64,000 nt of DNA from Nostoc sp. LPT (GCF_017115165.1 NZ_JABXKF010000048.1:62001-126000); one strand, 5' to 3'. Numbered from the stretch's first letter, positions 52,373-62,113 are shown. The notes: generated by a model from the sequence alone, not told the origin. Numbers and translations are program-made.

Positions 52373-53314
52373 TGTTCTACTAGCACCGTTCTAAACGAAT
52401 ATAAAATTCCATAAAATTAGTAGAACCTCAGCCAAACAAGTGCATTCTTAATGGCTGTAGTTTCCTATGGTAAAACTACCTATAGAGATAAAATCCTCTA
52501 CGGACAAAGAATTTATAATTTAACGCGACTTCTAGCAGACCATAGATCCCACAGCAGTTAGCTTGCCATTTAACAATCTAAACTACGATTTTCAGCGGTC
52601 TACTCGATCTACTTTATTTTTGCTCAAACTGCTGTGAAAAGAGCAATGCTTGCGCTCAACGTGCACTGACGTGTAGCGGCTTCCCATAGGGATATCACAC
52701 AGCTCCAAACCAGGAGTTTCGCGTATCGTAGGAAAAATTAAAGAATTTATTCCCTTAACCTCACCGACGAATATTTATTTTATACTCACAACACCAAGTC
52801 AGTAAAATCAACTAGTAGCTGACTTAACTTTTAGAATGTGAATATCTTACAAAATTTAAAATTCCTATATTTTAGCGTAACACAACGATCCTGAATTTTG
52901 AGCTTGTTCGGCTGCTAAATTTCAAATTTTTTCAAGAGCTACACCTCAATCGAGAGAAATTTCGCCTTACTCTTGGCGACAGATTTAAATCGCTTAATTT
53001 TTGTCAATAAGTAATATTGCTTAAATTATCTTAAGAACTATGGCAAGAAAGGTGAAATGAGAAACTATTTAACATAATTTAATCTGACATTCATCCTGTG
53101 TACTAAGAATTCATCTTTTAAGTTAGTTTAAAGTTTGAGTAGCCACAAATTAAGCATAATTGCTTATTGACAAAAATTTCAGTAACCTTAATCATCACCC
53201 ATAGACTCATAAAAATGGGATTACCTGATGAAAACTTTGCGCTGGCACAGGGTTATCTTAAAATGAGTATAGGATATGTAAACTTTCGTAACCTAAGTCA
53301 GAGTCCGCCCATCC
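52373..53314. other. Non-coding region upstream of the prenyl transferase gene
   Basis: Over 900 bp without a convincing gene. Around 52655-52690 a fragment (CTTGCGCTCAACGTGCACTGACGTGTAGCGG) resembles worn dispersed repeats. The part from 52800 on is AT-rich. A weak open frame at 53167-53376 overlaps the next gene and looks like chance. Confidence 0.45.
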
Positions 53315-54286
53315 ATGACCCCAGCCACCTCCCTGTTTACCCCTGTGGAAACAGACCTGCGACTACTAGCAGATAATCTAAAACAGCTAGTTGGAAATCG
53401 CCACCCCATTCTGTTTGCAGCAGCCGAACATTTATTCGGAGCTGGGGGAAAGCGTATCAGACCAGCAATTGTCCTGCTAATATCGCGGGCAACAATGTTA
53501 GAACAAGACATTACGCAGCGTCATCGTCGCCTTGCTGAGATTACAGAAATGATTCACACAGCAAGCTTAGTACATGACGATGTGGTAGATGAATCAGATG
53601 TGCGGCGAGGCGTTCCCACCGTTCATAGTTTGTTCGGGAACCGCATTGCCATCTTAGCAGGAGATTTTCTCTTTGCCCAATCGTCCTGGTATTTAGCAAA
53701 CTTGGATAATTTGGAGGTAGTGAAACTGCTCTCAGAAGTCATTATGGATTTGGCTACTGGGGAGATTCAGCAGGGACTAAATCGTTTTGATGCTGGTATC
53801 TCTATTGAAACGTACATTGAGAAGAGTTACTACAAAACAGCTTCGTTAATCGCCAACAGTTCTAAAGCTGCTGGGTTACTCAGTGAAGTCTCGCGAGAAA
53901 CTGTTGAGCATCTGTATAGCTACGGTCGTCATTTTGGTATAGCATTTCAAATTGTTGATGACATTTTAGATTTCACCAGTACAACAGATACCTTGGGTAA
54001 ACCAGTGGGGTCTGATCTCAAAAGCGGTAATCTGACTGCACCTGTTTTATTTGCTTTAGCCCAAAAACCATCCTTGGAAGTGCTGATTGAACGAGAGTTT
54101 GCTCAAGAAGGAGATTTAGAGCAAGCACTAGCACTGATTCAAGATAGTCAAGGTATACAGCAGGCGCGAGAGTTAGCTGCTCACCATGCTAAGTTGGCAA
54201 TTGAACATCTTGCGGTTCTCCCATTCTCAGAATCCCACCAAGCATTGATTAACATCGCTGAGTACACACTGAGTCGCCTCTATTAA
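53315..54286 (+). CDS. sds: Solanesyl diphosphate synthase (long-chain trans-prenyl transferase)
   Basis: The 323-residue sequence is a polyprenyl diphosphate synthase: GAGGKRIRPA near residue 50, the first Asp-rich motif LVHDDVVDESD (about 87-97) and the second FQIVDDILDFT (about 211-221). It elongates farnesyl or geranylgeranyl diphosphate to the C45 chain used in plastoquinone; the chain length is inferred from cyanobacterial orthologues, not from the sequence. The small residues before the first motif are compatible with a long product. ATG at 53315. A single gene, followed by a long non-coding stretch. Confidence 0.92.
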   Translation: MTPATSLFTPVETDLRLLADNLKQLVGNRHPILFAAAEHLFGAGGKRIRPAIVLLISRATMLEQDITQRHRRLAEITEMIHTASLVHDDVVDESDVRRGVPTVHSLFGNRIAILAGDFLFAQSSWYLANLDNLEVVKLLSEVIMDLATGEIQQGLNRFDAGISIETYIEKSYYKTASLIANSSKAAGLLSEVSRETVEHLYSYGRHFGIAFQIVDDILDFTSTTDTLGKPVGSDLKSGNLTAPVLFALAQKPSLEVLIEREFAQEGDLEQALALIQDSQGIQQARELAAHHAKLAIEHLAVLPFSESHQALINIAEYTLSRLY

Positions 54287-54790
54287 ATCAGTTATCAGTT
54301 CTCAGGTAGAAAGTGGGGATTTAGATGTAGGTGTGTTGTGGCTTCCGTAACCCACCGAAAACCTGAAATGTTGTGTCATGCAACGCTTTAACACACTAAG
54401 GCAGCTTTATGTTTAATTTAATCCACTTATTTAGCAAGTAGAAAGTGGGGTTTTGATTTGAAAGTTCTTAGGGATTTCTAAAAAATAAATTACTACTACT
54501 TGTGCAGTGGATAGTGTTCAACTCAGCGCTCACTCTAAAGACTTGCCTGCTTTTGGTTACGAAACACCTCACAATAAAGAAAGAGATATTTTTTGATGTG
54601 AAAGTTCTTAAGTATAAAACTCTGCTTCACTAGGAAACTAAAACTTTAAAATGAAAAAATGTTCATTGATAACTGTTTTTTAATCAATTTTAGGTTTAAC
54701 CGAGAGTTGAGTTAGTCGTATGGTGTAACGGAAAGGAAAAATTTCTTTTTTCACTGATTTAGAAAACTTTTTTAAAAGAATTTGAGATTT
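54287..54790. other. Non-coding region after sds
   Basis: No gene. GTAGAAAGTGGGG occurs twice (54305 and 54439), and TGAAAGTTCTTA occurs twice (about 54460 and 54600), so part of the region is a degenerate direct duplication. Confidence 0.45.
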
Positions 54791-54840
54791 AAAAATTTGG
54801 ATGTGGGGTTGTATCTAAAAAACTCCACATCCAAATTTTT
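54791..54840. terminator. Strong hairpin serving as terminator, 16-bp stem
   Basis: AAAAATTTGGATGTGG (54791-54806) and its exact complement (54825-54840) flank an 18-base loop; A-runs at one end and T-runs at the other make it work in either direction. It ends one base before the stop of the minus-strand gene at 54842, for which it is the evident terminator. Confidence 0.8.
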
Positions 54841-54841
54841 T

Positions 54842-55315
54842 CTATGCAATATCAGGGGGGATCTGTTTAGGCGATCGCTTTTGTCGTAACTGTTTCTGTA
54901 TGAGTTTTTCTAGTTCAGTGCGCCGAACTTCGACGGTATGAGTGGTCTTACCCGGCGTCTCCAAAAAAACGATACTATCTACGGGTTCTAATGCCACCAT
55001 TTGGAACAAAATATGGGTGACAGGAGTAATTTTAGCTAGCATTTGAGGGTCAAGCCCATCAGGGGAAATTAGAGAGACATCCTGTATGGTAGGGAAAGCG
55101 TAAATCACACATTTTTCCAATCCTGGGTTAGCACGATTGCTCAATGTAGTTAAAACCCAGCTTGACTCCGAATTTTGGAGAATATAGTACTGGGAGTAGC
55201 GTAATTTTTGAGCGATCGCTCTCAGGGCAGGAGCAATTGCTGCAACAAGATGTGGTGTCATCCCATCGCGAGGTGCATTGTCAATCAGCAATTGAATTTG
55301 TGCTTCTAAATCCAT
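54842..55315 (-). CDS. Conserved-looking hypothetical protein, 157 residues
   Basis: No family recognised. It is a soluble protein with MDLEAQIQLLIDNAP at the start, a beta-rich middle (YYILQNSESSWVLTTLSN, CVIYAFPTIQDV) and a basic C-terminus (KLIQKQLRQKRSPK). The ATG at 55313-55315 is preferred; an upstream ATG at 55354 would add 13 residues. It is divergent from hetZ, with about 200 bp between the starts. In Nostoc sp. PCC 7120 I recall an unknown gene beside hetZ, which may correspond, but this was not verified. Confidence 0.65.
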   Translation of the reverse strand: MDLEAQIQLLIDNAPRDGMTPHLVAAIAPALRAIAQKLRYSQYYILQNSESSWVLTTLSNRANPGLEKCVIYAFPTIQDVSLISPDGLDPQMLAKITPVTHILFQMVALEPVDSIVFLETPGKTTHTVEVRRTELEKLIQKQLRQKRSPKQIPPDIA

Positions 55316-55519
55316 AATGACTTGTATAGGGCTCTTGGGTAATGGCAATAACATCTATCAAATGTGAACAATTCCATCAGAATTGGGAATAATAAAATCA
55401 GCCATATCCTCAATATAGGATTGGCCTGCGTTTAGCTTATACGTAAAACCAAACCAGCCAATACCCACAGTCCTACAGGTTGTATTTAAGTAAGTTAGGG
55501 TCTTTTGAAAACCGAGACT

Positions 55520-56725
55520 ATGAATTCAGCCGCAACCGCAACTATTCCATCTGCAACTATTCTGGGAGAAAATTCTACAGGCGTGGAGGCGATCTTTCAA
55601 CTCCTGTCCAAGGAGTTTCAGCAGTCAACCAAAGCTTCGGAACAGAATTGCCATGACGTCGCAACACGTATTACCACCGAAGTCTACCGGATTTGTCATG
55701 AGAGTAAACGTATCCAAGCTTCTGGATCTGTAGAAAGCTCGGCGATGACCTTGGCTCGGCATCGACTGCAACAGTGTCTCAGGTACTATCAGTTGGGTTC
55801 AAATCGGGGCAGAGTCGAATTACACAGTACTCTGAGTGCAATTATTTATCGATATATTAATCCTCCTCAGAGACAATTGAGCTATCAAGGGCGGCTGACG
55901 ATAATTGAAGATTTCCTCCAGAGTTTTTATCTAGAGGCGTTGAACGCTTTCCGGCGAGAAAATCAACTCGGTGCCACTTATCGCCCTCAGACGCTCTTGG
56001 AATTGTCCGAGTATATGGCATTTACCGAGCGCTACGGCAAGCGACGCATTCCCTTACCAGGTCGTCAGCAACAGCTAATTATCCTGCGGGCACAAACTTT
56101 TTCCCAACAGCAGCCCCCAGAAACCAGCGTAGATATAGAACAAGCCGCAGAAGGTAGCAATAATGAAGGTGATGGTTCTTGGGAAGAGCCAGCAATTCAC
56201 CAATTGCGCTCCACAATGGCAACGCAAGCCGAACCCGAACCCGAAGAAGACACCTTGCGTTCCGTTGTGGTTACAGAATTAATGAATTATCTCGAACAAC
56301 GACAACAATCTGACTGCGCTGATTATTTTTCCCTCCGCCTCCAGGATTTATCAGCACAGGAAATTGAGTCGATTTTAGGTTTAACCCCTCGTCAGAGAGA
56401 TTATTTACAGCAGCGCTTTAAGTATCATTTGATTCGGTTTGCCCTGTTGCACCGTTGGGAATTAGTTCACGAGTGGCTGGAAGCTTCTCTGCACACCAAT
56501 TTGGGCTTAACTCCCCAGCAATGGCAAGTATACACAGCACAGCTGGACAATAAGCAACGGTCTTTATTAGAGTTGAAGCAACAAGGACAAGCTGATGAAA
56601 AAATAGCAAAAACTTTAGGGCTGTCAATGGCACAACTGCAAAAACGATGGTTTAAGATTCTTGAGCAAGCTTGGGAAATTCGTAACTCATTAGTTTCCGG
56701 ATCAGGTGCATCTACTCATGAATAG
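55520..56725 (+). CDS. hetZ: Heterocyst differentiation regulator HetZ
   Basis: The 401-residue protein matches HetZ, a DNA-binding regulator needed early in heterocyst differentiation downstream of HetR. Recognisable features are the N-terminal helical part, the RERR-like block RRENQLGATYRPQTLLEL, GRQQQLIILRAQ, and a C-terminal region with two helix-turn-helix-like segments (SAQEIESILGLTPRQRDYL and KIAKTLGLSMAQLQKRW). The call also rests on the downstream patU partner and on the amiC-murI-sds-hetZ order, similar to that of Nostoc sp. PCC 7120. The open frame starts at a TTG (55505), but the ATG at 55520 gives the usual 401 residues. I did not find a HetR-type inverted repeat in the 200 bp upstream. 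Confidence 0.9.
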   Translation: MNSAATATIPSATILGENSTGVEAIFQLLSKEFQQSTKASEQNCHDVATRITTEVYRICHESKRIQASGSVESSAMTLARHRLQQCLRYYQLGSNRGRVELHSTLSAIIYRYINPPQRQLSYQGRLTIIEDFLQSFYLEALNAFRRENQLGATYRPQTLLELSEYMAFTERYGKRRIPLPGRQQQLIILRAQTFSQQQPPETSVDIEQAAEGSNNEGDGSWEEPAIHQLRSTMATQAEPEPEEDTLRSVVVTELMNYLEQRQQSDCADYFSLRLQDLSAQEIESILGLTPRQRDYLQQRFKYHLIRFALLHRWELVHEWLEASLHTNLGLTPQQWQVYTAQLDNKQRSLLELKQQGQADEKIAKTLGLSMAQLQKRWFKILEQAWEIRNSLVSGSGASTHE

Positions 56726-57695
56726 TGACTCAGAATCCTTACAACACCAGTGTCTCGATTTGTTATTGACAGATGATGTCAAAACTAACGAGCAATCGGT
56801 AGAATGTGAGGAAAATGACGGGGTAAAAAATCTCCTCAAGGAAGCCACTGTTTCAAAAAGCAGTAAGCCAAAATTGGGAGGGACGCCCCAGACCTTTCAA
56901 CTGGGAGAAATTCCTACTGTGCAAGATCGTTTTCAAGCTGTCCTTAAGCATCGGTTACAAATTCAAGCCCAAGACCACCCACCGTTGTTTCCCTGGGAAA
57001 CACAATTAATCGAATATCCTGATTTTGTTGATGAGCCGTCAATGACACTCGTTCCTAGCTGGGGATGGATGGTACAACAGTCAAAGTTGACCTTGCCGAC
57101 TCGCTTACCAGAAAGAGTTTTCCAGCAATTGCTAGAACAGTGTCAGGCTTTAGTGACATCTTCAGTGCCATTGGGGGCAAAATTAGTTCAAGTGGTGGAG
57201 AACTTTTTTCCCAATGAGTCTCAAGCACTAAATGACATAGCTGGATTGGTGCTAAGAAGCACCTATCGGTCTGTAAGTACTCTGGAGGCAATGCCCGCTA
57301 TTCAGAGCGATTACTCAGATTTACAACCGCGTCAACAGATGGCTTTGTCATTGCTAGCAGCTAAACAATTGCTGGAAAATCTGACTCTACCACTTTCAGC
57401 AACCAGTCCGGTGGTAGAAAGACAATGGCTAACCAGTGTTGGTACTTTGAATATCAGAGTAGAATACCAGTCTCTAGGTAAACTTACGAAGTTACTTGTT
57501 CAAGCTGAGTTACCTGTTAAAGGAACTTTGACGCTGCGGGGAAGCGGCACTTTAGCAATGACAACATCTTCAACTTCGGGATACTTAAATGTAGAGTTAG
57601 GCTGCGAGCAACTTAACCCAACTTATACCCTAGAAGTTGAATTTCCAGAAATAGACGAACAACCGCTTTTGTTTGTCATTAATCCCACTGTGTAA
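56718..57695 (+). CDS. patU: PatU, heterocyst pattern regulator (unsplit gene)
   Basis: The 325-residue protein follows hetZ with its ATG overlapping the hetZ stop (8 bases), so the two are translationally coupled. The assignment comes from this position and a PatU-like C-terminal beta-rich domain (ATSPVVERQWLTSVGTLNIRVEY..., LELGCEQLNPTYTLEVEFPE-like). In Nostoc sp. PCC 7120 patU is split into patU5 and patU3; here it is one open frame. PatU3 opposes HetZ in controlling heterocyst spacing. The N-terminal 70 residues are polar and low in conservation. A second, upstream GTG at 56706 is possible. Confidence 0.85.
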   Translation: MNSDSESLQHQCLDLLLTDDVKTNEQSVECEENDGVKNLLKEATVSKSSKPKLGGTPQTFQLGEIPTVQDRFQAVLKHRLQIQAQDHPPLFPWETQLIEYPDFVDEPSMTLVPSWGWMVQQSKLTLPTRLPERVFQQLLEQCQALVTSSVPLGAKLVQVVENFFPNESQALNDIAGLVLRSTYRSVSTLEAMPAIQSDYSDLQPRQQMALSLLAAKQLLENLTLPLSATSPVVERQWLTSVGTLNIRVEYQSLGKLTKLLVQAELPVKGTLTLRGSGTLAMTTSSTSGYLNVELGCEQLNPTYTLEVEFPEIDEQPLLFVINPTV

Positions 57696-58180
57696 CCTTA
57701 ATTGCCACAGCTAGTAGGTTACGTTGATCAATGCTAAATATCTTAAGGTAACCATTGCCTTACTCTTGCCTTGGGGCTTTTTTACCCTCTCGACACTACT
57801 AGCAACAGGGTGCTTACTTATATCGTTTGCAAAACTCAAGGCGTGGTTACAACTAACCAGTGGGTGTAGACTCACCTGCATCCCACTAACTGATTTTTAG
57901 TGGCTACTCGTCAGTCCACTCGGTTACTAGCACAGCCTGGGGAACAAGTCAGTTTCTTGTGTCGTGCTGATTTTACCTCGCCTCTATTTTACCAAGACAC
58001 CAATTTTTCACAAGGAATTTCTTCGGATAGTCAATTGCCGCTATCCAGCAACTGACCTATTAAAGTGCTATATGCTGTAGTCATAAATAAAATGAGTTAA
58101 GTTACAAGAAATTAAAAAACGTAATTTTTTCGTTTTGATCAGCGGTATTCTTAATAGATGTTGCGTTCTAGTGATGCCTT
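57696..58180. other. Non-coding region after patU
   Basis: There are several small hairpins, for example CCACTAA/TTAGTGG at 57883-57903 and AGTGGG/CCCACT around 57860-57887. A poly-T tract follows CTTGGGGC at about 57776. No gene is seen. It may contain the patU terminator. Confidence 0.4.
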
Positions 58181-58936
58181 GTGCTTTTGCGTCGCCGTGT
58201 TTGATGGCTTGTTCTTCTTGCTGTGACAGCTATAACTTTAATTGGTCAGCAAATTTTCGTTGCCGTACCATCTCAAGCAAAAAATGTAGAATTATTACCT
58301 TTAATTAAACCCGCAGAATGGCACGCTGCTACTATTCGCTCAGAAATTTATCCTGATGCACAACAAGCGTGTGAGCGGTCAGCCGCTGCTGGTGGTACGA
58401 CCTTAGTAAAAGTTGATTTAAATCGCCTTAGTAAAGAATATAACTACAGAGTTTGGAGTGCTAGTTGCGTTTACCCAAAAGGTGTATCAAGAACAATATT
58501 CAATTATTGCAATCCTTATGGATATTATTTTGTGGGGGGAATCTATGGAGTGTGTGTATCTTCTACTTCTGGTATTAAAGAAATTAATTATAAAGTTGGA
58601 GACGGTCTAAATCTCAATGCAGTCATTCCAAAGATTAATCTTAACTTAAACTTGCAATGAAGTCCATTTAAGCAAAACCCTGATTTTTTTGAGTTAAATG
58701 GAAGTGTAAATGGTTTAAAATTTGAATATCAACTTGGTGCTGATGATTTAGTTAAACTCTATCCAAACATAATAAAACCAATTATTGGAAGTCAGCCTGT
58801 TGGAGTTTTGGTTTCTATCACTACAAAACCAGTAAGATATATTGCAAACCAAACACAAAAAACCATAAATAACGTTAGTAATGAACTTGCAAAGGTCAAT
58901 GATTACCTAAGACGGCTTCTAAATAAATGAAATTTA
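58181..58936 (+). pseudogene. Decayed gene for a secreted protein, one frame broken by two TGA codons
   Basis: A single frame can be read from GTG 58181 to TAG 58934-58936, interrupted only by TGA at 58202-58204 and 58658-58660. The first break falls inside what would be an excellent signal peptide: L-L-R-R-R-V, stop, WLVLLAVTAITLIGQQIFVAVPSQA. The middle portion (58205-58657) contains a Cys-containing globular sequence (QQACERSAAAGG, SASCVYPKG, NYCNPYGYYF, YGVCVSS). The last 91 codons continue with FELNGSVNGLKFEYQLGADDL and helical sequence. An expressed protein starting at GTG 58223 is possible, but would lack a proper signal n-region. I do not recognise the family. Confidence 0.55.
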
Positions 58937-59285
58937 GTTAAGTTGCTGAAAATGAAGCTGACGTTAACCGCGTAATACGTGACTATTTTTCTAAATCAAT
59001 AGACCTCTTTAAAAAAATTTGTGGTATAGCTAAAGATTTTATAAAAAATCCATATCCGAATCTATACAGAGAACTTTTGTTACCTACATTGGGATATGTG
59101 ATAGAGATAGAAAGCAAATTTTTATAATTCATCATTGTACCATAATTTATTTTTGCAAGAGGTCTAATGACTATTAAAATTAATGCGTTAAGTCTATATC
59201 AATTAGCTGACATTATTGATAATCAACTTGATAAACTCAAAACCTTGCCTACTAACGCTTGTATCTTACCAGGCAAGGATTTTAG

Positions 59286-59560
59286 GACTTGTGTGTACAC
59301 CGTAGCTCCTTATTAAGGAAAGGGATGTCCAATAGGACAGGGTGAGGTTTTGGAGGACTTTTGGGTAATCGGATAACTTGTGTGTACACCGTAGGCTCTT
59401 CGGGACGGGAGATAAACCGTAGCTTTGGCGGGATACGGTGCAATGAGCTTTATGTACTTCTAAGGGAAGGTAAGCTAACCTGGCTGTTCCTTTGGCACAT
59501 AGTCTCCGTCAGAATAAGGGAAGCAAAGGTTGACAACAGGATTTTGAAACTTCCGCGAGG
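59286..59560 (+). ncRNA. Candidate structured RNA, HEARO/omega-RNA-like, without adjacent nuclease gene
   Basis: This GC-richer block in an AT-rich gap contains ACTTGTGTGTACACCGTAG twice (59287-59305, 59378-59396); the second copy is followed by GGCTCTTCGGGACGGG, a tetraloop-like hairpin. ACCGTA/TACGGT (59416-59421, 59434-59439) form another stem. AAGGGAAGGT...ACCT...TTCCTTT (about 59462-59494) forms a third. The TACACCG-AGGC core and order of stems remind me of the HEARO/omega RNA of IscB nucleases. No IscB, TnpB or HNH gene follows. Small frames (59167-59316 and 59361-59567) overlap it, and I do not trust them. The boundaries are approximate, and the strand was set by this resemblance. Confidence 0.5.
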
Positions 59561-59705
59561 ATTTTAATTTGTAAAATACGCGGTAAACCTTCATAGATGT
59601 TTAAAGGCAGGATAAGAAAGCTTCTGCTAAGGGGAATACTTTAAAGTAGGGCGAACTAGTTTCGTCCTCAGCATTAGTTACCGTAGCATCTACACTTAGA
59701 CTCAA

Positions 59706-62036
59706 ATGTTTAACTTATCCAGGATGAATCGGTTTTGGCGTGGCCCTGTAGGTAATTTATGGCGACAAAATCCGCAGGGTTCGGCTTTGATTGAAGTGGA
59801 AGATTCTATTTTTTTGCGGGTGCTGGTGCTAGCGTTGGTTATTTTGGGAATTGTGGCGACGGATATTGCCGCTGAAACTTCATTCAGTTTTTGGGCGTTA
59901 CCCCTAAGTGTAGTGGGTACAATTTGGAGTTATTATCGTCGCCGCGATCGCAATGTTGCAATTAAATTCTGCATCGCCATCGGAATGTTAGTAGCACTGG
60001 GTGCTTTCTTTGGGCGATTAGTGGGAGAGTTGAATGATACGCGCTTGGGTTTGGCAGAGTTATTAATTCAACTCCAGGTGTTGCATAGCTTTGATACACC
60101 GCGCCGGAAAAATTTGGGCTATTCGATTGTTATCGGACTGATTTTATTGGGTGTGGCAGCAACCCTAAGTCAGACTTTAGCATTTGCACCTGTACTGCTG
60201 TTATTTTTAGCGATCGCTCTGCCAACTTTAGTACTAGATTACCGCTCACGCTTGGGTTTGCAGCCATTAAAAATAAAAAATGAAAAATTCGATCAGAAGA
60301 ATTCCTCAAGTCTTAATTTTAAATTTTTAATTCTAACTTTTTTACTAATTGTCGGTCTAGGGCTGGCAATTTTTGCTATTTTGCCCAGATTTCCTGGCTA
60401 TCAATTACGGAATTTTCCTGTAAGTTCTGCTATTCAAGTAAAAAGTAATTTCACAGGTCGTAGTATCATTAATCCCGGTTATATCCGCCAAGGTAAAGGT
60501 GAGAATCAAGGCAGTGGTAGCGGTGGTACGGGACAAAATAAAACTGGTCAACCAGGTAAAATAGATAATAATTTTTATTACGGTTTTAATAGCCAAATAA
60601 ACCAAAACTTGCGGGGCGAGATGAAACCCAAGGTTGTAATGCGGGTGCGATCGCAAGCTGAGGGTTTTTGGCGAGTATTAGCATTCGATCGCTATACAGG
60701 TAAGGGATGGGAAGTTTCTCGCAATGAAGATGTGACGACTGTTAGGCGATCGCCTTGGTCTTACCAAATTTTTCTTTCCCCATCTGTGATTACTAGTAAA
60801 ACCCAAGAGGTAGTACAAACTTATACAGTGGTGTCGGATTTGCCTAATCTGATTCCAGCGATGACTTATCCCAAAGAAATTTACTTTCCAGCACCAGTGA
60901 TCGCTGTTGATAAAGAAGACGGATTGCGATCGCCTGTAGAATTATCAGAAGGTTTTACCTACACAGTAATTTCCGAAGTACCATACCGCGATCGCACTTT
61001 GTTAGGTGAAGCTTCTACGAAATATCCACAACAAATTACAAAGCATTATCTCCAAATTCCTCCCGAAATTGCCGAAAAAGTCCGGCAACGTACCGAAGAA
61101 ATTCTCGCTAATTACAATCAAGAAAAAGTCGCAAAGTCTACTAAAAGCCTGGATTCACCTTATGAGAAGGCTCTCTACTTAGCTCAATATTTAAAGCAAC
61201 GCTACTCTGTTCCCCAAAATCCTTTAGAACTACCTTATTTGAGTGAAAAAGAAGACTTGGTAGAAACTTTTTTGTTTAAGCAAAAAGGAGGTTATCCAGA
61301 CCACTTTTCAACAGTTCTCACAGTAATGTTGCGTTCCATTGGCATCCCCGCGCGGTTGGTAGCAGGGTTTAGTCCAGGAGAGTTTAATCCATTTACAGGG
61401 CTGTATGTTGTCCGTAATACTGATGCTTATGCGATGACGGAAGTGTATTTTCCGAAATATGGTTGGTTTGCCTTTGACCCTATTCCCAATCATCCTCTGA
61501 TTCCACCATCCATTGAAGATACTCAGACTTTTAGTGTGTTGCGCCAATTGTGGCATTGGGTTGCTGGCTGGCTACCTTCTCCGGTGACAGGTTTGTTAAA
61601 TAATGTATTTGAGACAATATTTAAGTGGGTGATTAGAGCGATCGCTTGGTTTTTAGCTTTATTCTCTCAAGGTTGGTTTGGTGTATTGACTGGCTTAATT
61701 GTGGGGACTACAACGGCTTTCTTCGCTTGGCTGGGTTGGGGTCAGTGGCGAGAGTGGCGCAACCGCCGATGGTTGAAGAAATTGCCAGCGATGGAGAGCC
61801 TTTATCAACAAATGCTGCAATGGACAACCCAAAAAGGTTTAGGCAAACATCCAGCACAAACACCTTTAGAGTATGCCAGAGTCTCATACCAGCATCATGC
61901 TTTAGCAACTGCTGAGGTAATAGATGAAATTTGTCAAGCCTATGTTGGTTGGCGATATGGTGGTCATACGCCTAACTTGCAGCGATTGCGACAAAGATGG
62001 CAAGGTTTGAAAAAGACTGCTAAGGCTGCTAAGTAA
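59706..62036 (+). CDS. TgpA-like membrane protein with inactive transglutaminase domain
   Basis: The 776 residues have about six N-terminal membrane spans (about 30-230; DUF3488-like), a large external part with a transglutaminase-like domain (about 480-600), one or two further spans (about 625-685) and a cytoplasmic DUF4129-like tail. In the transglutaminase core the usual catalytic Cys of GYC-D/E-H is Pro531 (GYPDHF) and the usual His of DAHAW is Tyr575 (DAYAM); only the Asp in FAFDPIP remains. The fold is thus kept while the chemistry is lost. My impression is that cyanobacterial relatives share this. Start ATG at 59706. The function is unknown, probably envelope-related. Confidence 0.88.
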   Translation: MFNLSRMNRFWRGPVGNLWRQNPQGSALIEVEDSIFLRVLVLALVILGIVATDIAAETSFSFWALPLSVVGTIWSYYRRRDRNVAIKFCIAIGMLVALGAFFGRLVGELNDTRLGLAELLIQLQVLHSFDTPRRKNLGYSIVIGLILLGVAATLSQTLAFAPVLLLFLAIALPTLVLDYRSRLGLQPLKIKNEKFDQKNSSSLNFKFLILTFLLIVGLGLAIFAILPRFPGYQLRNFPVSSAIQVKSNFTGRSIINPGYIRQGKGENQGSGSGGTGQNKTGQPGKIDNNFYYGFNSQINQNLRGEMKPKVVMRVRSQAEGFWRVLAFDRYTGKGWEVSRNEDVTTVRRSPWSYQIFLSPSVITSKTQEVVQTYTVVSDLPNLIPAMTYPKEIYFPAPVIAVDKEDGLRSPVELSEGFTYTVISEVPYRDRTLLGEASTKYPQQITKHYLQIPPEIAEKVRQRTEEILANYNQEKVAKSTKSLDSPYEKALYLAQYLKQRYSVPQNPLELPYLSEKEDLVETFLFKQKGGYPDHFSTVLTVMLRSIGIPARLVAGFSPGEFNPFTGLYVVRNTDAYAMTEVYFPKYGWFAFDPIPNHPLIPPSIEDTQTFSVLRQLWHWVAGWLPSPVTGLLNNVFETIFKWVIRAIAWFLALFSQGWFGVLTGLIVGTTTAFFAWLGWGQWREWRNRRWLKKLPAMESLYQQMLQWTTQKGLGKHPAQTPLEYARVSYQHHALATAEVIDEICQAYVGWRYGGHTPNLQRLRQRWQGLKKTAKAAK

Positions 62037-62088
62037 TTCATTGTTGAAGAAGAATTCAGAAGTCAGAATTCAGGAGTCAGCAATATTT

Positions 62089-62113
62089 CAGTGGGGGTCT
62101 GAATCCCCCACTG
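62089..62113. repeat. Stable hairpin after the TgpA-like gene
   Basis: CAGTGGGGG (62089-62097) pairs exactly with CCCCCACTG (62105-62113) over a 7-base loop (TCTGAAT), without a T-run directly after. The loop and arms resemble the hairpin at 40118-40150 in design. It may be a terminator or a palindromic repeat. Confidence 0.5.

Noticed and set aside
58941-59127. Another protein-like stretch after the decayed gene (AENEADVNRVIR..., then a shifted frame DYFSKSIDLFKK...)
   Set aside because: The two parts are in different frames with stops between them and lack start codons; perhaps more debris of the same locus, but too weak to call.
59286-59560. Group II intron
   Set aside because: GTGTG could mimic a 5' end, but no domain V-like hairpin or reverse transcriptase is visible.
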